From Myxococcaceae bacterium (GTDB lineage: Bacteria > Myxococcota > Myxococcia > Myxococcales > UBA5297), in the NCBI GenBank assembly GCA_017500825.1, contig JAFVYB010000028.1, positions 1 to 39,827 on the forward strand: a stretch of DNA of 39,827 bases, in the 5' to 3' direction. Shown in pieces: positions 1 through 8,444 of the stretch; within the stretch, counting starts at the first letter, position 1, and the number at the start of each line of letters is the position of its first letter. A model generated the notes under the pieces. It did not search any database and was not told the DNA's origin. It saw nothing but the letters and a program-made list of their open reading frames with translations. The translations under genes and the position numbers were made by a program.

Positions 1-688
1 CCGTGCTATTTCAGAGGGTGCTCATTCACGGCGGCGGCGCGCATGGTAGCCACTATAGTTTGAGACCCGTGCTATTTCAGAGGGTGCTCATTCGAGAGTC
101 ACAGCCGTCGTCGTGGCTGTCGTGTTTGAGACCCGTGCTATTTCAGAGGGTGCTCATTCATCCCGCAGCCTCAAGACGACACCTCACCTGTTTGAGACCC
201 GTGCTATTTCAGAGGGTGCTCATTCCCACCTGTTCGGTCAAAGGCTGCCGTTCGCGTTTGAGACCCGTGCTATTTCAGAGGGTGCTCATTCTGCCGTTCT
301 AGGAGGTGGCTGAGATGGCCAGTTTGAGACCCGTGCTATTTCAGAGGGTGCTCATTCTTAAAGACGGCCATTATGAGGAATACCAATGGTTTGAGACCCG
401 TGCTATTTCAGAGGGTGCTCATTCCCGCCATGATGAACGCCAACACCGCCCTTCGTTTGAGACCCGTGCTATTTCAGAGGGTGCTCATTCTTCGAGAGGT
501 CGGCCCCGCGAAAAGACGCCGTTTGAGACCCGTGCTATTTCAGAGGGTGCTCATTCGGACCGATGAGTCGCGAGGCCAATAGAGTTGTTTGAGACCCGTG
601 CTATTTCAGAGGGTGCTCATTCCTCAATAAGTTCGGCGCGGCCATATTCCATGTTTGAGACCCGTGCTATTTCAGAGGGTGCTCATTC
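1..688 (+). CRISPR. CRISPR array, right-hand end, type II-like repeats
   Basis: The array has a 27-nt remnant of a repeat at 1-27, then ten complete 36-nt repeats starting at 58, 124, 190, 256, 322, 389, 455, 521, 587 and 653. They begin GTTTGAGACCC and end GGTGCTCATTC, and I see no mismatch among them. The ten spacers are 30 nt, except 358-388, which is 31. The array continues off the left edge. Each repeat can fold GAGACCC against GGGTGCTC with one bulged G. The 36/30 geometry fits types II, V and VI. Compared by eye with the S. pyogenes and S. thermophilus type II-A repeats as I remember them, about 60% of positions agree without gaps, including the GTTT-AGA start and a central TGCT-TTT-like core. 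In type II arrays the GTTT end is the 5' end of the crRNA repeat, so I infer left-to-right transcription. No cas gene is in the window and no spacer obviously matches it. Confidence 0.97.
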
Positions 689-1164
689 GCATGGCAGCAA
701 CTGAACCATGTTTCGAATTTATTGATATATCGGCGTCTATTTTTCGCGGGTATCTTTATTTGGATCAACGCGAGTGAAGAAACATATTTATTCTGGTGAT
801 TTTAAGTAAGGGACGGCGCGGCGAACGCGCTCACAATCCGCGTTTTTATGCAACGATTCACAACAATTGTCTTAAAAAACACAAACATAAAAGAACATCA
901 TAAAACCGATAAAACGAACGCGGCAGTAGTCAAATAAAAACTCAATAAATTAAATCGAGCTTATAAAAGTCCAAACAACAACAGACAACGCGTGGCGAAG
1001 CACAAAAACAAACAACAGCCGAGTGTCTCCTAAAAAACAACAGGATGCCGCGTGATTTGGCGCGGCGATTCAGCGAAAGCTCGTTTTTAATTCAAAAACG
1101 CGTCTTTTTATGACGCACAAACAATTGTTTTTCAAAACAAACAAAAAAAACACGCATTTGACGC
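689..1164. other. AC-rich intergenic gap between CRISPR array and dcw terminator
   Basis: No credible gene is visible in this stretch. It is far more AT-rich than the coding DNA. From about 835 onward the plus strand is rich in A and C, so RNA continuing beyond ftsZ would be U/G-rich. A hairpin GCCGCG/CGCGGC (1047-1066) is followed by a small AGC-GAAA-GCT hairpin (1072-1081) and five T (1084-1088). Just upstream, at about 1011-1037, there is a weak patchwork match to the reverse complement of the CRISPR repeat. A tracrRNA reading is speculative. A repeat-like segment also lies at 735-760. Confidence 0.5.
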
Positions 1165-1210
1165 AAAAAAAAACACCCCTCAGTGGAAATACCGAGGGGT
1201 GTTTTCAGGA
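1165..1210 (-). terminator. Intrinsic terminator of the dcw operon (after ftsZ)
   Basis: A 12-bp inverted repeat pairs AAAACACCCCTC (about 1171-1181 and flank) with GAGGGGTGTTTT (1194-1205), around a loop of about 12 nt. On the minus strand, the direction of ftsZ, the stem runs straight into a long T run followed by GCG. It lies about 65 nt past the ftsZ stop codon. The A/T arms are symmetric enough that it could also work for plus-strand transcripts from the CRISPR side. Confidence 0.9.
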
Positions 1211-1270
1211 GCGGCGATATCGGCAAAGCGCTCTTTTTTGCCTTGGACGCCGCCCCTCATCTGGGGGGCC

Positions 1271-2491
1271 TTACTGCTTGCGCAGGAAGGTCGGGATGTC
1301 GAGGCGGTCTTCATCGTTGAGCTGCTGGCGTCCGGCGAATGGGAAGCTGAGCGGCTCCATCTCGGAAGCGCCAAGATCGGACTTGTCGTTCTGCTCCATC
1401 ACCAAATCCTCCAGGCGCAGCGGCGGCAGAGAGGGCGCGGGCATGGCGGACAGCGGGGCAACTGCCTGCAGCGAGGTCGAGCTGATGCTGCGGGCGGCAG
1501 AAGCGCCGCGCTTGTTCTGGGCCTCCTTGGGGGCGAAACCGGTGGCGACGATGGTGACGCGCACATCCTCGCTGCCGGAGTGGTCGATCGCGGTGCCGTA
1601 GATGATCTCGGCGTCCGGATCGCAGACCTCATTGACCAGGGTCATCGCGTCCTCGATCTCGTAGATGGAGATGTTCTCGGGGACGGTGAAGTTGATGAGG
1701 ACGCCGCTGGCGCCAGCGAGGCTGATCTCGTCGAGCAGAGGGCTGGAGATGGCCTGTTGCATCGCGTCCACGGTGCGGTTCTCGCCGGTGCCAACGCCTG
1801 TGCCCATCAACGCCATGCCGCGCTCGAACATCACGGTGCGCACGTCGGCGAAGTCGACGTTGATGTGGCCGACCTGCTGGATGAGGTCGCTGATGCCCTT
1901 GACGGCCTTGAGCAGGACGCTGTCGGCCATGACAAAGGCCTCTTTGATGCCGAGTCGGGTGTCGCGCGAGATGGAGACGAGCTTCTGGTTGGGGATGGTG
2001 ATCAGCGTGTCGACGGCGGCCTTGAGCTCGACGATGCCCTGCTCGGCCTGCTTGGCGCGCTTGCGGCCCTCGAAGTTGAAGGGCTTGGTCACGACGCCGA
2101 CGGTGAGGATGCCCATCGATTTGGCGATGTCGGCGATGATCGGCGCCGCGCCCGTGCCCGTGCCACCGCCCATGCCAGCGGTGACGAAAACCATGTCCAC
2201 GCCATTGAGGATGGCCGCGATCTCCTCCTGGCTCTCGGAGGCGGCTTTGCGGCCGATTTCGGGGTTGGCGCCGGCGCCCAGGCCGCGGGTCAGCTCGCCG
2301 CCGATTTGGATCTTGGTCGGCGCCTTGTTGATTTCGAGCGCCTGGATGTCGGTGTTGCAGACGGCGAAGTCGACGTGCTCGACGCCCGCTTCGATCATCG
2401 TGCTGACGGCGTTGCAGCCGCCGCCGCCGACACCGACGACGAGGATGTTGGTCGCGGGCGAGGCAGGAAGGGAGTTGTAGTTGTCAGTCAT
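1271..2491 (-). CDS. ftsZ: Cell division protein FtsZ
   Basis: This is the tubulin-like GTPase that polymerises into the cytoplasmic Z ring and recruits the divisome. It has 406 residues. The tubulin signature [10 protein letters not shown] is at 108-117, the nucleotide-binding loop GGGG near 22-25, and the T7 synergy loop NVDFADV at 211-217, whose acidic residues complete the GTPase site of the next subunit. The globular domain ends near residue 320. A variable Ala/Ser/Pro-rich linker follows, and then the conserved C-terminal peptide DIPTFLRKQ, which binds FtsA. The ATG at 2491 has AAGGAG seven nt upstream. It is the last gene of the minus-strand dcw cluster, 91 nt after ftsA, and a strong terminator follows at 1165-1210. 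All key motifs are intact. Confidence 0.99.
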   Translation of the reverse strand: MTDNYNSLPASPATNILVVGVGGGGCNAVSTMIEAGVEHVDFAVCNTDIQALEINKAPTKIQIGGELTRGLGAGANPEIGRKAASESQEEIAAILNGVDMVFVTAGMGGGTGTGAAPIIADIAKSMGILTVGVVTKPFNFEGRKRAKQAEQGIVELKAAVDTLITIPNQKLVSISRDTRLGIKEAFVMADSVLLKAVKGISDLIQQVGHINVDFADVRTVMFERGMALMGTGVGTGENRTVDAMQQAISSPLLDEISLAGASGVLINFTVPENISIYEIEDAMTLVNEVCDPDAEIIYGTAIDHSGSEDVRVTIVATGFAPKEAQNKRGASAARSISSTSLQAVAPLSAMPAPSLPPLRLEDLVMEQNDKSDLGASEMEPLSFPFAGRQQLNDEDRLDIPTFLRKQ

Positions 2492-2582
2492 GTCGATGCT
2501 CCTTGAGGGGGTTGGGCGGCGTCGCGGTGATGGGCGGGCCGCGTAGATTGAAAAGGCGTTGGGGGCGCGCGGTCACAGGGGC

Positions 2583-3818
2583 CTAGAACCACTGGCGGAA
2601 GATCTCGCCGAGGCGGCCGATGAGGGATCCATTGGACTTGCTCTCGCTGCGGCTCAGGGGGGAGCGCAGCGCGTTTTCCTGTTGCTTGGCGCCGTAGAGC
2701 ACGAGGCCGACGCCGGTGGCGTAGACAGGGCTCTTGACCACGTCGACCAGGCCGCCGACGCCGCGCGGCTGTCCAAGGCGGACGGGCAGTTGCAGGACTT
2801 CCTCGGCGAGCTCGACCATGCCCTGAAGCTGGGCGCTGCCGCCGGTGATGACGACGCCCGAGGCGAGCAGCTCCTCGTAGCCGCACATCTGGATTTCGCG
2901 GTGGACGAGCTGGAAGAGCTCTTCGACGCGCGGTTCGAGGATTTCGCAGAGCACCTGGCGGGAGAGCACGCGCGGCTCGCGACCACCCATCGACGGCACT
3001 TCGATCTGCTCGTTCTTGTCGACCTTGGAGGAGAGGGCGCAGCCGAACTTGTGCTTGATGCGCTCGGCCGCGTCCATCGGCGTGCGCAGGCCAATGGCGA
3101 TGTCGTTGGTCAGGTTGTAGCCGCCCAGGGCGATGACCGCGGTGTGGACGATCGAGCCGCCGGAAAAGATGGCCACATCGGCCGTGCCGCAGCCGATATC
3201 GACCAGGCAGACGCCGAGTTCGCGCTCATCCTCGCCCAGGCAGGCTTCGGCAGAGGCCAAAGGCTGCAGGACGACGCCGTCCACGGTCAGATCTGTGCCG
3301 TTGACGCACTTGATGATGTTCTGCGCCGCGCTGAGGGCACCGGTGACGATGTGGACCTTGGCCTCCAGTCGGCTGCCAGCCATGCCCAAGGGGTCCTTGA
3401 TGCCGCCCTGCTCGTCGATGATGTATTCCTGCGGCAGCACGTGGAGGATCTCGCGGTCGTCGGGGATGCGGATGGTGTTGGCCGCCTCGGTGACGCGCTG
3501 GATGTCGCCCTCGGTAACCTCGCCCTTCACGGCGACGACGCCCTGCGAGTTGATGCCCTTGATGTGGCCGCCAGCGATGCCTGTGTAGACGCGCTTGATT
3601 TCGCAGCCGGCCATCATCTCGGCCTCTTCGACGGCGCGACGGATCGAGTTCTTGGTCTTCTCGATGTTGACCACGACGCCCTTGCGCAGGCCGTTCGACG
3701 GGTGCGTCCCGATGCCAATGATGTCGATGCCCTCGTCCGTGGCCTCTCCAACGATGCAGCAGATCTTGGAGGTGCCGATGTCGAGCCCGACGATCAGTTC
3801 AGATGTCTTTCTGGCCAT
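2583..3818 (-). CDS. ftsA: Cell division protein FtsA (actin-like membrane tether of FtsZ)
   Basis: This is an actin/Hsp70-fold ATPase that anchors FtsZ filaments to the inner membrane and signals to the septal synthases. It has 411 residues from the ATG at 3818. That start directly precedes the family N-terminus (SELIVGLDIGTSK, phosphate-1 loop) and has GAGG seven nt upstream. A longer frame open to 3962 adds 48 residues without family resemblance, so I rejected it. Visible motifs are phosphate-1 GLDIGTSK, phosphate-2 VDIGCGTADVAIF, the adenosine motif VVITGGSAQLQG, and a C-terminal amphipathic helix ending GRLGEIFRQWF, the usual membrane-targeting sequence. Unlike most genes upstream, it is separated from ftsQ by a structured 272-nt gap, which suggests an extra promoter or leader for ftsA-ftsZ. 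Confidence 0.98.
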   Translation of the reverse strand: MARKTSELIVGLDIGTSKICCIVGEATDEGIDIIGIGTHPSNGLRKGVVVNIEKTKNSIRRAVEEAEMMAGCEIKRVYTGIAGGHIKGINSQGVVAVKGEVTEGDIQRVTEAANTIRIPDDREILHVLPQEYIIDEQGGIKDPLGMAGSRLEAKVHIVTGALSAAQNIIKCVNGTDLTVDGVVLQPLASAEACLGEDERELGVCLVDIGCGTADVAIFSGGSIVHTAVIALGGYNLTNDIAIGLRTPMDAAERIKHKFGCALSSKVDKNEQIEVPSMGGREPRVLSRQVLCEILEPRVEELFQLVHREIQMCGYEELLASGVVITGGSAQLQGMVELAEEVLQLPVRLGQPRGVGGLVDVVKSPVYATGVGLVLYGAKQQENALRSPLSRSESKSNGSLIGRLGEIFRQWF

Positions 3819-3861
3819 GTCCAACCTCAAAAATGGCTCCTGAAAATCTCTCGCGCCCCGA

Positions 3862-3915
3862 CCGCTTTCAGAGCGCTCAAAAGCGGCCGGCACCGAAACG
3901 GGGCACCGTTGCCCC
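3862..3915 (-). promoter_or_regulatory. Tandem hairpins in the ftsA leader
   Basis: Two inverted repeats lie in the 272-nt ftsQ-ftsA gap. One pairs CCGCTTT (3862-3868) with AAAGCGG (3880-3886) around an 11-nt loop that contains the palindrome GAGCGCTC. The other pairs GGGGCA (3900-3905) with TGCCCC (3910-3915) around a 4-nt loop. Neither has a following T run on the minus strand, so they look like leader structure rather than terminators. The first contains the TTTTGAGCGCTC motif also found upstream of truD and panC. Function is unknown. Confidence 0.4.
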
Positions 3916-4057
3916 CAAGGCACTCGCCCGGGTGGCTGTCGCGGGAGATCGCGTTGATTCACTGTCTATGCGTTCAGCTTGTCTTCGCCATAAATCGCTT
4001 TTGTCCGGGCCGCCGATGGTGATCGACGACCGTTTCTCTTGAGTCACTCTCTGTGCC

Positions 4058-4070
4058 AAAAGCCCGAAGG
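4058..4070 (-). terminator. Possible weak terminator or attenuator after ftsQ
   Basis: On the minus strand, about 20 nt after the ftsQ stop, GGCC-TTCG-GGCT forms a short hairpin with the very stable UUCG tetraloop and is followed by a short T run. The stem is only four pairs, one of them G-U, so it may only slow polymerase or may be chance. It would make sense as a partial boundary before ftsA-ftsZ. Confidence 0.25.
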
Positions 4071-4090
4071 CCACTGACAACGTGTTCAGC

Positions 4091-4933
4091 CTAAAAAAGT
4101 CCCCTGCTCGTCTTGTCGAGCTGCACGGCGACCCAACCGGGGCGTTCCCTGTTGTCGAGCCGGACGATCTCGGCCACGGCGCCTCGGCGTTCGAGCTCGT
4201 CGAGGACGCGCGTCAGTCGGTCGAGTTTTTCGGGATAGCCGCCGCGTCCCAGACGAACGGCGGTGGCGTGCTCGCCGCAGCGCAGTGTCAGCCCCTCGAC
4301 GGGATCGATCTCGATGTCGGAGAGGTGGGCGCGCGCTTCCAGACCGTGGCGCGAATAGAGGGCGGTGAGGGCGATTCCCTCGCGAAAGAGCGCCTCGCTG
4401 TCGTCCGGATCGGATTCGTAGCGCTCGCGGCTCACGCCCCTGAGGATTGGCAAATCGACGCGATCGCCGACTGAGACGCGCTTGAAGGCCTTGCCCGCGT
4501 CGTCGACGTAATAGATCCCGCCCAGATCGACGAGCGCCGCTGGCACATGCTCGACGACTTCGATCTCGACGCCGCGCGGCAGGGAACGCTCGACGCGCGC
4601 GTCTTCGATCCAGGGATGCTCGCGGATGGCGATGGCCGTCTCTTCCAGGTCGATCTCGAAGATGTTCTCGCCGACGCGCAGGCGCGACAGGCTGACGACC
4701 TCGGGCTCGGCGGCGTGGGTCAGGCCGGTGATGGCGATGGTGTCGATGGCAAAGGTGGGCGAGGTGAAGAGCCAGGTGCGCAGGGCGCGCGTTCCCAGCG
4801 TCGCGGCAAAGGTGAGCAGGGCGAACAGGCAGAGGACGCCGAGCACCTTGAGCGCGCGCACGCCTCCCTTGAGCGCCGCCGCGCGTGCCTCGGCCGGATC
4901 GAGCCGACGTCTGTTTTTGGGCGTTCGAGCCAT
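4091..4933 (-). CDS. ftsQ: Cell division protein FtsQ
   Basis: This is a single-pass inner-membrane protein that scaffolds the FtsQLB complex of the divisome. From the ATG at 4933 it has 280 residues: a basic cytoplasmic tail (about 1-26), one membrane helix (about 27-46), a periplasmic POTRA domain (about 60-128, starting FAIDTIAITG and including HPWIEDARVERSLPRGVEIEVVEH), and the FtsQ/DivIB beta domain to the C-terminus. I chose this ATG because GGAG lies six nt upstream. A GTG at 4948 would add five residues but lacks a ribosome site. It follows ddl by 33 nt, as in the enterobacterial ddl-ftsQ-ftsA-ftsZ order. The sequence outside the POTRA region is poorly conserved in this family, so position in the cluster supports the call. 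Confidence 0.95.
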   Translation of the reverse strand: MARTPKNRRRLDPAEARAAALKGGVRALKVLGVLCLFALLTFAATLGTRALRTWLFTSPTFAIDTIAITGLTHAAEPEVVSLSRLRVGENIFEIDLEETAIAIREHPWIEDARVERSLPRGVEIEVVEHVPAALVDLGGIYYVDDAGKAFKRVSVGDRVDLPILRGVSRERYESDPDDSEALFREGIALTALYSRHGLEARAHLSDIEIDPVEGLTLRCGEHATAVRLGRGGYPEKLDRLTRVLDELERRGAVAEIVRLDNRERPGWVAVQLDKTSRGLF

Positions 4934-4966
4934 GTCGCGCTCCGTCACCAGACGGCAGAAGGAGGT

Positions 4967-5890
4967 TCAGCCCTTGAGCGAGGCCCCGAGGAGGAGCCGC
5001 TCGCAGAGAGAGGGGAAGTCGATGCCTTTGCCGGCGGCGATTTTGGGCAGCAGGCTGGCGGCGGTCATGCCGGGCAGGGTGTTGAGCTCCAGCAGGAAGA
5101 GCTCGCCGTCGGGCGTGAGGATCATGTCGCTGCGGGTGGCGCCGGAGCAGCCGAGCGCGAGGTGAGCCTCAAGCGCGATGTGGCAGGCCCGCGCGTATTG
5201 GTCGGGCGCGATGGGCGCCGGGAAGAGGTAGCGTGTGCCGTGGTCCTCGTATTTGGCCGCGTAGTCGTAGAAGTCATTGGCCGGGACGATTTCGATCGCG
5301 CCGAGCGCCTCGCCGTCGAGCACAGCGGCCTGGATCTCGCGTCCCTCGATGAAGCGCTCGATCAGGACATCGCCCCTGAGCCGGGAGGCTTCTTGAACCG
5401 CGGCCAATAGCCCCGCCTCGTCGCGCGCAATGAGCACGCCGACCGACGACCCCTCGCCCGAAGGCTTGACCACCGCGGGCAGAGCGAAGGGCAGATCCGC
5501 GGCGCCGCGAAACGAGGCGAGATCAGCGGGATTTTTGAGGACCACGTCGGGCGCCACCGGCAGGCCGCGATCGCGAAAGACGCCTTTGGAGACGACCTTG
5601 TTCATCCCCATGGCGCTCGCGAGCACGCCCGAGCCTGTGTAGGGGACGCCCATCGACTCCAGCAGGCCCTGGACGCAGCCGTCCTCGCCGAAGCGGCCAT
5701 GGAGGGCGATGAACGCCACCTCGACGCGCTCCTCGACGAGACGGGCCGCTACATCTCGCTGCACGTCGATACTGCGAACAACGTAGCCGAGACTCGACAG
5801 AGCTTCGGCGCAGGCAGCCCCGGTGCGCAGCGACACCTCGCGCTCGCTGGACAGGCCGCCCATCAGCACGCCGACGACTTTTTGTTTCAT
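4967..5890 (-). CDS. ddl: D-alanine--D-alanine ligase
   Basis: This is a cytoplasmic ATP-grasp ligase that makes the D-Ala-D-Ala dipeptide which MurF adds to the UDP-MurNAc-tripeptide. From the ATG at 5890 it has 307 residues, normal for Ddl. The N-terminal motif VLMGGLSSEREVSL (about 8-21) binds the first D-Ala. ATP-grasp elements include VVKPSGEGSSVGV, DVLIERFIEGREIQ and, near the C-terminus, LLELNTLPGMT, which carries magnesium ligands. AGGTGGAG sits just before this ATG. An ATG at 5920 would add ten residues with a weaker site, and the frame runs open far upstream into murB without resemblance to Ddl. There is one gap of 122 nt to murB upstream, and ftsQ follows after 33 nt. Confidence 0.97.
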   Translation of the reverse strand: MKQKVVGVLMGGLSSEREVSLRTGAACAEALSSLGYVVRSIDVQRDVAARLVEERVEVAFIALHGRFGEDGCVQGLLESMGVPYTGSGVLASAMGMNKVVSKGVFRDRGLPVAPDVVLKNPADLASFRGAADLPFALPAVVKPSGEGSSVGVLIARDEAGLLAAVQEASRLRGDVLIERFIEGREIQAAVLDGEALGAIEIVPANDFYDYAAKYEDHGTRYLFPAPIAPDQYARACHIALEAHLALGCSGATRSDMILTPDGELFLLELNTLPGMTAASLLPKIAAGKGIDFPSLCERLLLGASLKG

Positions 5891-6012
5891 TCGCTCCACC
5901 TGTTCGTTCGTCCCGGACATCTCGTTTCTTTCCACTTTGGCTGGTCGCCCCCGCGCCTGGCGTCGGGGCAAGTCTTTGGGTTTTGGGGTCTTTGTCCGCC
6001 TCAGAGCGGTCT

Positions 6013-6984
6013 TCAGCGGCTGACGAGGTTGGTCAGGCCGGACGAGAAGCGCGCCCGCTCCGGCAGGTCGCCCGGATCGAACTCGCCCATGAGTCGGACC
6101 TCGGGAACGAGCAGGACGCCGAATCGCGCCTGGACCGCCGCCTGCGCCTCGCGCATCAGCGCGCACACATCGACCGCCCGCGCGCCGCCCCGGTTGACGA
6201 TGAAGTTGGCGTGGACCTCGGAAATCTCGGCGCCGCCGATCCGCCGCCCCTTGAGGCCGCATGCGTCGATGAGTCGCCCCGCCGAGTCGCCCTTGGGATT
6301 GCAGAAGGCGCAGCCCGCGCTCGGAAGGCGCGGTTGGGAGACGCCACGTCGCTCGACCGCCTCGCGCACAGCCCGCTCCTCCGCGTCGATCTCCTCGACG
6401 AGGCCGAGTTGAAACTTGAAGCGGGCGCCAGAAATCACCGCGCCGCCGGGCAGATCGCTCGTGCGGTAGGCGAAGTGAAGGTCGGCCGGAGAGATCTCGC
6501 GCACGCCGTCCGCGTCGCACAGGTGGACCGCCTCGATGAATTGAGCGCAGTCGCCCAGGCGCGTGCCGGCGTTCATCGCCACCGCACCACCCACGCTGCC
6601 GGGAATGCCCGCCAGGGCGCTCACCCCCAGCGCTCCGTGCTCGCGCATGATCTGGAGCAATCGAGACAGAGGCGCGCCGGCGCCGAGTTGGACGCGCAGC
6701 GCGTTGACCCCGCGACGGACTGACTCGGACACGTCGATCAGGCGGATGACCAGGCCTCGCACCCCGCGATCAGAGGCGATCAGGTTGGTGCCGGCGCCCA
6801 ACAGCTGCCAGGGGCAACCCTCCTGACGGCAGCGGTGGAGGATCTCGGTCAAAGCGGCTGTTCCGCGCACGGTGACAAGCGCGTCGGCCGGGCCGCCGAT
6901 GGCGATCGAGGTGTGGGCGCTCATGGCGGCGTCGCGCTCGATCTCGATGTCGGCGATGTCCTGAAGGCGATCGATGAAGTTCAT
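6013..6984 (-). CDS. murB: UDP-N-acetylenolpyruvoylglucosamine reductase
   Basis: This flavoenzyme reduces UDP-GlcNAc-enolpyruvate to UDP-MurNAc with NADPH, the second committed step of peptidoglycan synthesis. It has 323 residues. The FAD-binding PCMH-type fold is visible in HTSIAIGGPADAL (about 24-36), LLGAGTNLIASDRGVRG and ALAGIPGSVGGAVAMNAG. The substrate-domain motif YRTS and the late VPEVRLMGEF support MurB. The proton-donor segment reads PSAGCAFCNP. The position that is serine in E. coli MurB is cysteine here, which I believe occurs in other type II MurB enzymes and is not a defect. The ATG at 6984 has AAGGAA seven nt upstream. It lies between murC and ddl, a common arrangement outside the enterobacteria. 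Confidence 0.98.
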   Translation of the reverse strand: MNFIDRLQDIADIEIERDAAMSAHTSIAIGGPADALVTVRGTAALTEILHRCRQEGCPWQLLGAGTNLIASDRGVRGLVIRLIDVSESVRRGVNALRVQLGAGAPLSRLLQIMREHGALGVSALAGIPGSVGGAVAMNAGTRLGDCAQFIEAVHLCDADGVREISPADLHFAYRTSDLPGGAVISGARFKFQLGLVEEIDAEERAVREAVERRGVSQPRLPSAGCAFCNPKGDSAGRLIDACGLKGRRIGGAEISEVHANFIVNRGGARAVDVCALMREAQAAVQARFGVLLVPEVRLMGEFDPGDLPERARFSSGLTNLVSR

Positions 6985-7027
6985 GGAGTGGTTCCTTGGA
7001 ATGACTGGCGGCGCGGTTCGGGGTTGA

Positions 7028-8431
7028 TCAGGCGTCGTTCGAGCCCCTCTCCTGGCGCAGGCGTTCGAGGAGTTCGGGGCCGGTGCGCGTGATGCTGCCG
7101 GCGCCGAGCGTCAGGACGAGGTCGCCGGGGAAGGCGCGGTCGGCGATGGCCTGGGCCAGATCGGCGCGGCTCGGAATGAAGGTCACGTCGCGATGACCGC
7201 GCGCGCGGATGGCTTCGGCCAGGGAGGCACCGTCGGCGCCGGGGATGGGCGACTCGCTCGCCGCGTAGACCTCGGTGAGGAAGAGCACATCGGCGTCGTT
7301 GAAGGCGGTGGCCAGATCGTCCATCAAAAGCTGGGTGCGCGAGTAGCGGTGGGGCTCGAAGGCGACGATGAGTCGGCGGCCAAAGGCCTGCTTGGCGCCA
7401 GCGAGCGTCGCCCGAATCTCGGAGGGATGTTGGCCGTAGTCGTCGACGACGAGGACGCCGCGCTCTTCGCCACGAACGGTGAAACGCCGCTGCACCCCGC
7501 CAAACTCGGCGAGCGAGGCGCGGATCGACGCCATGTCGACACCCAGCTCATCGGCGATGGCGATGGCGGCCAGGGCGTTTTGCGCGTTGTGGCGACCGAC
7601 CATGGGCAGGGCGAACTCACCGAGCGGCTCTGTGCGGCGAAACGCCTGGAAGACGGTCCGGTGGCCGTCGAGTCGCACGTCGGTGGCGCGGTAGTCGGCC
7701 TGCGCCGAGAAGCCGTAGGTGACGAAACGCTTCTCGATGTCGGGGATGAGCGCCTGGACGTTGGGATGGTCGAGGCAGATGGCCGCCAGACCGTAGAAGG
7801 GCACGCGGTTGACGAATTCGAGGAAGGCGGCGCGCAGGCGTTCGAGTGAGCCGTAGTGATCGAGGTGCTCGGGATCGATGTTGGTGACCACGGCCAGCGC
7901 CGGCGTCAGCTTGAGGAACGACCCGTCCGACTCGTCCGCCTCGACGACCATCAAGTCGCTCTTTCCGAGGCGCGCGTTGGACCCCAGGCTGTTGACCTTG
8001 CCGCCGACGACGGTCGTCGGATCGAGCCCGGCCGCGGAGAGCACGGTGGCGATGATCGAGGTGGTGGTCGTCTTGCCGTGAGAGCCGGCCACGGCCACGC
8101 CAAACTTGATGCGCATCAGCTCGGCCAGCATCTCGGCGCGGGGGATGACCGGAATCTTGAACTCGCGCGCCAGCGTGACCTCCGGGTTGTCGCGGCGCAC
8201 GGCAGAGGAAATGACGACCACGTCGCAGGGGCCGAGATTTTCGGCGCGGTGCGGGCCGCAGTGGACGGTGGCGCCCAGCGATTCGAGATGGCGGGTGACA
8301 TCGGACGCGCGCAGGTCGGATCCGGTGACCTGGTAGCCAAGATTGAGCAGCACCTCGGCGATGCCGCTCATGCCGATGCCGCCGATGCCGACGAAGTGGA
8401 CTCTCGCTCTGCGATCTTTGACGGTGACCAT
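7028..8431 (-). CDS. murC: UDP-N-acetylmuramate--L-alanine ligase
   Basis: This is the first Mur ligase, adding L-Ala to UDP-MurNAc at the expense of ATP in the cytoplasm. It has 467 residues from the ATG at 8431, which starts the family N-terminus ([21 protein letters not shown], a Rossmann-type UDP-binding motif) and has GAGGG eight nt upstream. The ATP loop [10 protein letters not shown] is at about 115-124. [14 protein letters not shown] and [13 protein letters not shown] belong to the central domain, and [16 protein letters not shown] opens the C-terminal domain. A longer open frame back to 8527 overlaps murG and shows no homology. MurG ends only 13 nt upstream, consistent with translational coupling. 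Confidence 0.98.
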   Translation of the reverse strand: MVTVKDRRARVHFVGIGGIGMSGIAEVLLNLGYQVTGSDLRASDVTRHLESLGATVHCGPHRAENLGPCDVVVISSAVRRDNPEVTLAREFKIPVIPRAEMLAELMRIKFGVAVAGSHGKTTTTSIIATVLSAAGLDPTTVVGGKVNSLGSNARLGKSDLMVVEADESDGSFLKLTPALAVVTNIDPEHLDHYGSLERLRAAFLEFVNRVPFYGLAAICLDHPNVQALIPDIEKRFVTYGFSAQADYRATDVRLDGHRTVFQAFRRTEPLGEFALPMVGRHNAQNALAAIAIADELGVDMASIRASLAEFGGVQRRFTVRGEERGVLVVDDYGQHPSEIRATLAGAKQAFGRRLIVAFEPHRYSRTQLLMDDLATAFNDADVLFLTEVYAASESPIPGADGASLAEAIRARGHRDVTFIPSRADLAQAIADRAFPGDLVLTLGAGSITRTGPELLERLRQERGSNDA

Positions 8432-8444
8432 GCGCTCAGCCCTC

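Noticed and set aside
3..582. Several open frames of 66-99 codons with repeated LRPVLFQRVLI-like or FETRAISEGAHS-like peptides
   Set aside because: They are translations of the CRISPR array. The 36-nt repeat plus 30-nt spacer gives a 66-nt period, a multiple of three, so the frames stay open by arithmetic.
1199..2506. 435-codon plus-strand frame across ftsZ
   Set aside because: It is the antisense shadow of ftsZ. High GC keeps the frame open. The sequence is low-complexity without family features.
5890..5920. Longer Ddl start at 5920
   Set aside because: The added residues show no resemblance to Ddl, and the ribosome site is weaker than the one before 5890.
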